Under the pieces are notes generated by a model that was given only the letters and a program-made list of their open reading frames with translations, was not told where the DNA came from and searched no databases. Shown piece by piece: positions 6,540 to 10,657 of a stretch of 10,657 nucleotides of DNA. The translations under genes were made by a program, and so were the position numbers. Positions within the stretch are counted from its first letter, which is position 1. Each line of letters begins with the position of its first letter. This stretch comes from Thermoplasmatales archaeon (GTDB lineage: Archaea > Thermoplasmatota > E2 > UBA202 > DSCA01): positions 1 through 10,657 of the forward strand of contig DSCA01000117.1 in NCBI GenBank assembly GCA_011049295.1. The letters run 5' to 3'.

Positions 6540-7424
6540 ATGATGATAGAGGAGCACATCCGGCGCAACCAGCGGGCCACGGTGGCGGTGTGTCTGCTCA
6601 TGCTGGTGCTGCTGTTCGGCGTCATTTTTGCCTTCGGCTTCGTCCTGGGATTTCCTCCCTACCTGTCCCTGGCCGTGGGCCTGCCCCTCTCCCTCCTCTA
6701 CGTGCTGGTCACCTATTCGTTTTCCGTGCAGAGCGTGCTGCGCGCCGCCCAAGCCCGCCCCGCCAACTCCCGCCATCGCCAGGAAAAGCTGTTCATTTAC
6801 AAGGTGGAGGAGATGGCCATTGCCGCCGGACTGCCGGTTCCCCACGCATACGTGCAGGACTCCAGCGATATCAACGCCTTCGCCACCGGCAAAAAACCCG
6901 AGGAGGCGGTTATCTGCGCCACCACCGGGGCCCTGGAGAAACTGGACGGAGAGGAGCTGGAGGGGGTGATAGGCCACGAGATGAGCCACATTGCCAACCG
7001 GGACGTGCTGCTGGCCACGGTCACCGTGGGGGTGGTGGGGGCCATCGCCCTCATCGCCGAGATTTTGCTCCGCTCCCTGCTCTGGGGGGGCGGCAGGCAG
7101 CGGGGCAAAAACGCCGGGATGCTGGTGGTGGTGGCCATCCTTTTTGCCATCCTGGCTCCCCTGTTCTCCCGGCTGGTCTACCTGGTCATGTCCCGGCGGC
7201 GGGAGTACCTGGCGGATGCCAACGGCGCCCTGCTAACCCGGAATCCGGAGGGGCTGGCCCGCGCCCTGGAAAAAATCCGGGCTGACCTGCCCGGCGACCC
7301 CCGGGGCTCCCAAACCGTGGCCCCGCTGTACATCGCCAATCCCTTCCGGAGGGCCCGCCGCCAGTCCATATGGTCCACCCATCCGCCTCTGGAGGAGCGC
7401 ATCCGGCGCCTGCGGTCCATGTAG
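6540..7424 (+). CDS. htpX: HtpX-like M48 family zinc metalloprotease, integral membrane
   Basis: The 294-residue protein has normal HtpX length and architecture. Two membrane segments lie near the N-terminus (about 12-35 and 40-62). The zinc motif H146-E-M-S-H150 sits in G-H-E-M-S-H-I-A-N-R-D, and two further hydrophobic segments follow (about 158-180 and 192-215). The third zinc ligand is E222 in R-R-R-E-Y-L-A-D-A-N-G-A. A C-terminal S-T-H-P-P-L-E-E-R-I segment (about 279-288) is a family hallmark. Known role: HtpX cleaves misfolded or damaged integral membrane proteins on the cytosolic face. It follows lemA by 13 nt, so the two form an operon. No clear Shine-Dalgarno precedes the tandem ATGATG at 6540-6545, so either ATG may be used and translation may depend on coupling with lemA. 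The stop lies four nt from the convergent ppdK stop. Confidence 0.94.
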   Translation: MMIEEHIRRNQRATVAVCLLMLVLLFGVIFAFGFVLGFPPYLSLAVGLPLSLLYVLVTYSFSVQSVLRAAQARPANSRHRQEKLFIYKVEEMAIAAGLPVPHAYVQDSSDINAFATGKKPEEAVICATTGALEKLDGEELEGVIGHEMSHIANRDVLLATVTVGVVGAIALIAEILLRSLLWGGGRQRGKNAGMLVVVAILFAILAPLFSRLVYLVMSRRREYLADANGALLTRNPEGLARALEKIRADLPGDPRGSQTVAPLYIANPFRRARRQSIWSTHPPLEERIRRLRSM

Positions 7425-7428
7425 GGTT

Positions 7429-10200
7429 TCAGTCTTCCGGTTCTACGCCCCTCCGGCGGTTTTCTTCCTCCTTCAGGGTGGCCTGGGCGGCGGCCAGACG
7501 GGCGATGGGCACCCGGAAGGGCGAGCAGCTGACGTAGTCCACGCCGATGCCGTGGAAGATGTGGATGGAGTAGGGGTCGCCTCCGTGCTCCCCGCACACC
7601 CCCACCTTGAGGTCGGGCCGGGTTTTTTTGCCCCACTCCATGGCGATTTTCATCAGCCGGACCACGCCCTTGCGGTCGATGACCGAGAAGGGGTTATCCT
7701 GCAAAATTTTGCGCTGGTTGTACAGGGGCAGAAACTTTTTTTCGGCGTCCTCCCGGCTGAAGCTGAAGGTGGCCTGCGACAGGTCGTTGGTGCCAAAGCT
7801 GAAAAACTCGGCTATCTCCGACAGCTTGCCGGCCCGCATGCAGGCCCGGACCACCTCGATCATGGAGCCGAACTTGATGGGAACCTTCACCCCGTAGCGT
7901 CCCTCCACCTCTCTGGCAATGGTCCTCACCCGCCGGTGGGCCCACTTGAGTTCCTGGGCCGTGCACACCTGGGGAATCATGATTTCGGGGAGCACCTCCA
8001 CTCCCTCCTTGAGCAGCTCGGCCGCCGCCTCGTAGACGGCCCGAATCTGCATGTCGTATATCTCCGGGTAGGTGATGCCCAGGCGCACTCCGCGGTGGCC
8101 CAGCATGGGGTTGACCTCCTCCAGGGAGCGGACCTTATCCAGCAGCACGCTTTTCTCCCGGAGCAGCTTCTCGCTCAGGGCGTGGTATTTGTCGTTGGTC
8201 AGCTCCTCCATGAATTTTTCCACGGAGGGCAGATACACGTGCAGTTCGGGGTCCAGCACCCGGGAGATGCTGGGGATTTCCTGGAGAGAGCGCACCGCGG
8301 CGTCGAAATCCTTGAGGTAGTTGAGCTCCTGGAGGAGTTCCTCCTGCGAGGGCAAAAACTCGTGCAGGGGGATGTCCAGCAGACGGATGGTCACCGGCCG
8401 GGGGGACATGGTGCGCAGTATCTCCTTGAAGTCTCCCTTCTGGAGGGGCAGCAGTTTGTCCAGGGCCTCCATCCTCTCCTTCCGGTCCTGGGCCAGAATC
8501 ATGTCCCGCACGATGGGCAGTCTGTCGGGGGCGTTGAACATGCGCTCCGTCCGGCACAGGCCGATGCCCTCGGCTCCCTGCTTCAGCGCCTGCTGTGCGC
8601 CCTCCACGGTGGCTGCGTTGGCCCTCACACCCATCCGCCGCACCTGGTCGGCCCAGGAGAGAAAGGTTTCCGTTTCCGCGGCAAAGGACGGGGGAACCAG
8701 GGTCAGCTCTCCCTGCATGACCTCTCCGGTGGAGCCGTCGATGGTAATCACGTCCCCCTCCCTGAACGCCTGGTCGCCGATGCGGCACTGCCCCTTGTCC
8801 TCGTTGATGTGGAGGCCGTCGCAGCCGGTCACGCAGGGCTTGCCCAGGCCCCGGGCTACCACCGCAGCGTGGCTGGTGATGCCCCCCCTGGCCGTCAGCA
8901 CCCCCTGGGCGGCGGTGATGCCGTGGATGTCGTCGGGCGTGGTTTCCTCCCGCACCAGGATGGCCTTTTTCCCCTTTTTGCCCAGGGCGGCCGCCCCCTC
9001 CGGGTCGAACACGATGACCCCGGTGGCGGCGCCGGGGGAGGCGTTCAGGCCCCGGGTCAGGGGCGTGTACTGCTCGCCGGGGGCGATGACCGGGTGCAGA
9101 ATTTTTTCTATGTCCTCGGTGGAAACCCGCATCAGGGCCTCATTTTTGGATATCAGTTTCTCCTTGACCATGTCCACGGCGATGGTGACCGCCGCCCGGG
9201 CGGTGCGCTTCCCCGTCCTGGTCTGCAGGATGTACAGCGTTCCCTGCTGAATGGTGAACTCCATGTCCTGCATGTCCCGGTAGTGCCGCTCCACCCGGTC
9301 TGCCATCTCCGCCAGCTGCCGGTAGGCCTGGGGGAAAACCTTCCGGAGCTCGTTGACCGGCTTGGGGGTCCGCTTCCCGGAGACGATGTCCTCCCCCTGG
9401 GCGTTGACCAGGAACTCGCCGTAGAACTCCTTTTTCCCGGTGGCCGGATTCCGGGTGAAGGCCACCCCGGTGCCCGAGTCATCGTCAAAGTTTCCGAAGA
9501 CCATGGTCTGCACCACCACCCCGGTTCCCACGTCGTCGGGGAGACCCTGGTGCTTGCGGTAGCTGCGGGCTCTCTTGTTGTTCCAGGAGTTGAACACGGC
9601 CTCTACGGCCATGAACAGCTGCTGCTCGGGGCTCTGGGGCATGTCGGCCAGGCGCTTGTATTCCGCCACCACCTTTTTCAGACCCTCCACCGACAGCTCC
9701 TGGTCCAGGCGCACGCCCTCCCGCTCCTTCTGCACGTCCAGGATAGCGTCGAACTGCTTTTCCTCCACTCCCAGCACGATGTTTCCGAACATGTACAGAA
9801 AGCGCCGGTAGGTGTCGTAGGCGAACCATTCACTACCGCTTTTCTCCGCCAGCCCCTTCACCGTCTGGTCCGTCAATCCCAGGTTCAGAATGGTGTCCAT
9901 CATCCCGGGCATGGACACCGGTGCCCCGGAGCGAATGGAGACCAGCAGGGGGTCCCCCGTGTCTCCGAACCTCTTGTCCACCTTTTCCTCCACCCGCCGC
10001 AAGGCCACCAGGATTTCCCGGCGCAGCTCCTCGGGCAGCTCCTTTTTCTTCAGGTAGGCCACGCAGGCCCGGGTGGAAATGACGAATCCGGGGGGAATGG
10101 GAATGCCGATGCTCTGCATCTCTCCCAGCTGGGCCCCCTTGTTGCCAAGCACGTCGGTCATATCGGCCCGTGCATCCTCAAACATATATACTTGTTGCAT
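7429..10200 (-). CDS. ppdK: Pyruvate, phosphate dikinase
   Basis: The enzyme interconverts pyruvate, ATP and phosphate with PEP, AMP and pyrophosphate, in gluconeogenesis or pyrophosphate-linked glycolysis. The 923 residues carry all domains. The ATP-grasp nucleotide-binding part (about 1-340) has N-K-G-A-Q-L-G-E-M, S-I-R-S-G-A-P-V-S-M-P-G-M-M-D-T and G-T-G-V-A-F-T-R-N-P-A-T-G. The phosphohistidine swivel domain (about 380-505) has G-G-I-T-S-H444-A-A-V-V-A-R-G, with H444 as phosphocarrier. The PEP/pyruvate barrel (about 520-910) has L-C-R-T-E-R-M-F, N-P-M-L-G-H-R-G-V-R-L-G, F-S-F-G-T-N-D-L-S-Q and the catalytic Cys at about 869 in V-G-V-C-G-E-H-G-G-D-P. Full-length PPDK signatures exclude PEP synthase. 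Between H-E-F-L-P (about 613-617) and N-P-M-L-G (about 697-701) there are roughly 80 residues, about 50 more than I recall for the Clostridium symbiosum enzyme. No PPDK regulatory kinase gene is visible. GGAG seven nt before the ATG and a good TATA box support the start. Confidence 0.97.
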   Translation of the reverse strand: MQQVYMFEDARADMTDVLGNKGAQLGEMQSIGIPIPPGFVISTRACVAYLKKKELPEELRREILVALRRVEEKVDKRFGDTGDPLLVSIRSGAPVSMPGMMDTILNLGLTDQTVKGLAEKSGSEWFAYDTYRRFLYMFGNIVLGVEEKQFDAILDVQKEREGVRLDQELSVEGLKKVVAEYKRLADMPQSPEQQLFMAVEAVFNSWNNKRARSYRKHQGLPDDVGTGVVVQTMVFGNFDDDSGTGVAFTRNPATGKKEFYGEFLVNAQGEDIVSGKRTPKPVNELRKVFPQAYRQLAEMADRVERHYRDMQDMEFTIQQGTLYILQTRTGKRTARAAVTIAVDMVKEKLISKNEALMRVSTEDIEKILHPVIAPGEQYTPLTRGLNASPGAATGVIVFDPEGAAALGKKGKKAILVREETTPDDIHGITAAQGVLTARGGITSHAAVVARGLGKPCVTGCDGLHINEDKGQCRIGDQAFREGDVITIDGSTGEVMQGELTLVPPSFAAETETFLSWADQVRRMGVRANAATVEGAQQALKQGAEGIGLCRTERMFNAPDRLPIVRDMILAQDRKERMEALDKLLPLQKGDFKEILRTMSPRPVTIRLLDIPLHEFLPSQEELLQELNYLKDFDAAVRSLQEIPSISRVLDPELHVYLPSVEKFMEELTNDKYHALSEKLLREKSVLLDKVRSLEEVNPMLGHRGVRLGITYPEIYDMQIRAVYEAAAELLKEGVEVLPEIMIPQVCTAQELKWAHRRVRTIAREVEGRYGVKVPIKFGSMIEVVRACMRAGKLSEIAEFFSFGTNDLSQATFSFSREDAEKKFLPLYNQRKILQDNPFSVIDRKGVVRLMKIAMEWGKKTRPDLKVGVCGEHGGDPYSIHIFHGIGVDYVSCSPFRVPIARLAAAQATLKEEENRRRGVEPED

Positions 10201-10207
10201 TCTATCT

Positions 10208-10245
10208 CTCCACTAAAAAGCAGGAATTGCTAGGTTCTATTTATA
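10208..10245 (-). promoter_or_regulatory. ppdK promoter and Shine-Dalgarno
   Basis: On the minus strand the TATA core TATAAATA (plus-strand 10238-10245) is the best in the window and is preceded by a purine-rich CGAAAAA stretch like a BRE. It lies about 41 nt upstream of the ATG at 10200, so initiation near 10216 would leave a leader of about 16 nt containing GGAG (10208-10211). The core reads TATTTATA on the plus strand, so it could also fire rightwards into the inverted-repeat region. Confidence 0.65.
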
Positions 10246-10260
10246 TGTTTTTCGATTGTT

Positions 10261-10296
10261 TTTGGTGGTCCCTCGGTGGAGAGGGCGGCGACCAAA
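10261..10296. repeat. Inverted repeat immediately upstream of the ppdK TATA box
   Basis: TTTGGT (10261-10266) is complementary to ACCAAA (10291-10296). Inside it CCCTC (10270-10274) is complementary to GAGGG (10281-10285), with a six-nt loop and an uneven internal loop of three versus five nt. It begins about 15 nt upstream of the ppdK TATA core. It could be a regulator-binding site or part of a structured RNA. The sequence alone does not decide between these. Confidence 0.4.
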
Positions 10297-10324
10297 CATT
10301 AAAGAAACCCTGCCGTATATCTCT

Positions 10325-10391
10325 GTGGACAGGGGCACCTAGACGGCATGGGAAAATGCATCCCTCTTTCTGTCCACCCCTGCCCCTGTCC
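10325..10391. repeat. Perfect 11-bp inverted repeat with an alternative pairing
   Basis: GGACAGGGGCA (10327-10337) is perfectly complementary to TGCCCCTGTCC (10381-10391). The left arm can instead pair as GTGGACAG (10325-10332) with CTGTCCAC (10370-10377), so the two stems exclude each other. The loop holds a small hairpin, GCAT (10346-10349) with ATGC (10356-10359). It lies in the intergenic stretch between ppdK and the short CxxC frame, outside any supported gene. No known RNA family is recognised. A structured non-coding RNA, a leader or a protein-binding site are all possible. Confidence 0.45.
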
Positions 10392-10436
10392 TCCCTTATC
10401 CAGCAAGCCTTTTGTAACCCTGCGCCATATACTGCC

Positions 10437-10556
10437 ATGCGTCACTCCTGCCCCGCCTGCGGCGCCGCCATGCAACAGGTTTCCTCGGCCCAGGACATGC
10501 CGGACATCCCCTTCATCAAAATCCCGGTGTGGATAAACTTGACTTTGTCAGATTAA
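10437..10556 (+). pseudogene. Short CxxC reading frame, probably the truncated start of a ZPR1-like zinc-finger gene
   Basis: ATG at 10437 opens a 39-residue frame beginning MRHSCPACGAAMQQ, then Q-D-M-P-D-I-P-F-I. A C-P-x-C-G knuckle followed some ten residues later by D-I-P-[YF] resembles the start of ZPR1-type zinc fingers. Those should continue with a second C-x2-C-G and about 100 more residues. Here the frame instead enters AT-rich DNA at about 10528 and stops at 10554-10556. The simplest reading is a gene interrupted by inserted or rearranged DNA; a genuine 39-residue zinc-knuckle protein is the alternative. A weak TATA-like CTTTTGTAAC about 25 nt upstream (centred near 10412) would fit a leaderless mRNA. 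The ZPR1 resemblance is a visual judgement on about 30 residues. Confidence 0.35.
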
Positions 10557-10657
10557 ATTTTTTTGAGATAGCTCTCAATTTTTCGGAACATTTTTTTGCT
10601 CTGTATTCTCTTGATAATATGGAGGGGATAGGGAATGAAGTTTACCCTATCGGTTGA
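10526..10657. mobile_element. AT-rich segment, possible end of an insertion sequence or island
   Basis: From about 10528 composition shifts abruptly: by hand count, 43 of the 127 bases from 10531 to the right edge are G or C (34%), against clearly GC-rich DNA on the left. The shift coincides with the point where the ZPR1-like similarity ends. The first 25 bases or so could be a terminal repeat, but the other end is outside the window, so neither a repeat nor a target duplication can be shown. An assembly chimera or a naturally AT-rich spacer would look similar. Confidence 0.35.
10553..10657 (-). CDS. C-terminal end of an unidentified protein entering from the right edge, possibly a transposase
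   Basis: On the minus strand a frame is open from the right edge for 34 codons and ends with TAA at 10553-10555. The translation is basic and helical-looking, with segments NFIPYPLHIIKRI and FRKIESYLKKI. It stops about 27 nt before the composition break, the spacing expected when a transposase gene ends just inside an insertion-sequence terminus. No motif identifies a family, and a 42-codon plus-strand frame is open across the same bases, so coding is uncertain. Confidence 0.3.
   Translation of the reverse strand, partial: STDRVNFIPYPLHIIKRIQSKKMFRKIESYLKKI

Noticed and set aside
7552..10233. An 893-codon plus-strand open frame lying opposite almost all of ppdK
   Set aside because: Its translation is rich in His, Gly, Leu, Gln and Val in the pattern of reverse-complemented GC-rich codons, with no domain visible. 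The minus strand encodes an unambiguous full-length PPDK.
10563..10583. TTGAGA / TCTCAA hairpin with a four-nt loop followed by five Ts, as a terminator
   Set aside because: It is six weak base pairs in AT-rich DNA, overlaps the possible minus-strand coding end, and serves no well-supported plus-strand gene.
10529..10657. A 42-codon plus-strand frame from GTG 10529 to a TGA at the window end
   Set aside because: There is no Shine-Dalgarno, no family resemblance, and it overlaps a more protein-like minus-strand frame. The open stretch can arise by chance at this length.
10635..10657. ATG at 10635 preceded by GGAGGGGA, as the start of a gene leaving the window
   Set aside because: In this frame only seven full codons are visible (M-K-F-T-L-S-V), too few to support a gene, and the purine run may be chance.
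1..10657. tRNA, rRNA and CRISPR arrays
   Set aside because: Reading both strands I saw no cloverleaf with a T-arm consensus, no rRNA-like segment and no regularly spaced direct repeats.

Overview
The window looks like part of an archaeal chromosome. It carries an archaeal-type Pelota, an archaeosine-type tRNA-guanine transglycosylase with a PUA domain, and an RqcH/NFACT protein. Genes are preceded by TATA boxes rather than -35/-10 promoters, and Shine-Dalgarno sequences are of the GGTGA type. The base composition is GC-rich with strong G/C bias at third codon positions. A euryarchaeon, possibly of the Thermoplasmatota or a methanogen relative, fits the gene content, but this is a guess from family resemblance.

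Layout, left to right. (1) The 3' end of rqcH enters at the left edge and overlaps pelota by ATGA; both belong to ribosome rescue and quality control. (2) A one-pass membrane-anchored protein of unknown function is convergent with pelota. (3) A YfcE/MJ0936-type phosphodiesterase and tgtA run rightwards. Each has its own TATA box about 24-25 nt before the start codon, so both mRNAs are probably leaderless. (4) Convergent with tgtA is a four-CBS-domain protein whose last 100 residues look like a ribosome hibernation factor (HPF/RaiA) domain. (5) Divergent from it is a lemA-htpX membrane-proteolysis operon. (6) A long leftward gene encodes pyruvate, phosphate dikinase. (7) At the right, a 236-nt intergenic stretch holds two unexplained inverted repeats. 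It is followed by a short CxxC reading frame resembling the start of a ZPR1-type zinc finger, which runs into strikingly AT-rich DNA (about one third G+C) that continues off the window. That junction looks like the end of an inserted mobile element.

How the genes fit together: at least three genes concern the ribosome or tRNA (rqcH, pelota, tgtA), and the CBS-HPF protein would make a fourth by coupling ribosome dormancy to adenine-nucleotide levels. The lemA-htpX pair deals with membrane protein quality. PPDK sits at the pyruvate/PEP step and uses ATP and AMP, the ligand class that CBS domains sense. These links are inferred from family knowledge and proximity.

The arrangement is compact: three convergent pairs overlap or nearly touch at their stop codons (8 nt, 4 nt, and a 4-nt gap), leaving no room for separate terminators. 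The most interesting items are the CBS-HPF fusion, the structured ppdK upstream region, and the AT-rich junction at the right edge.
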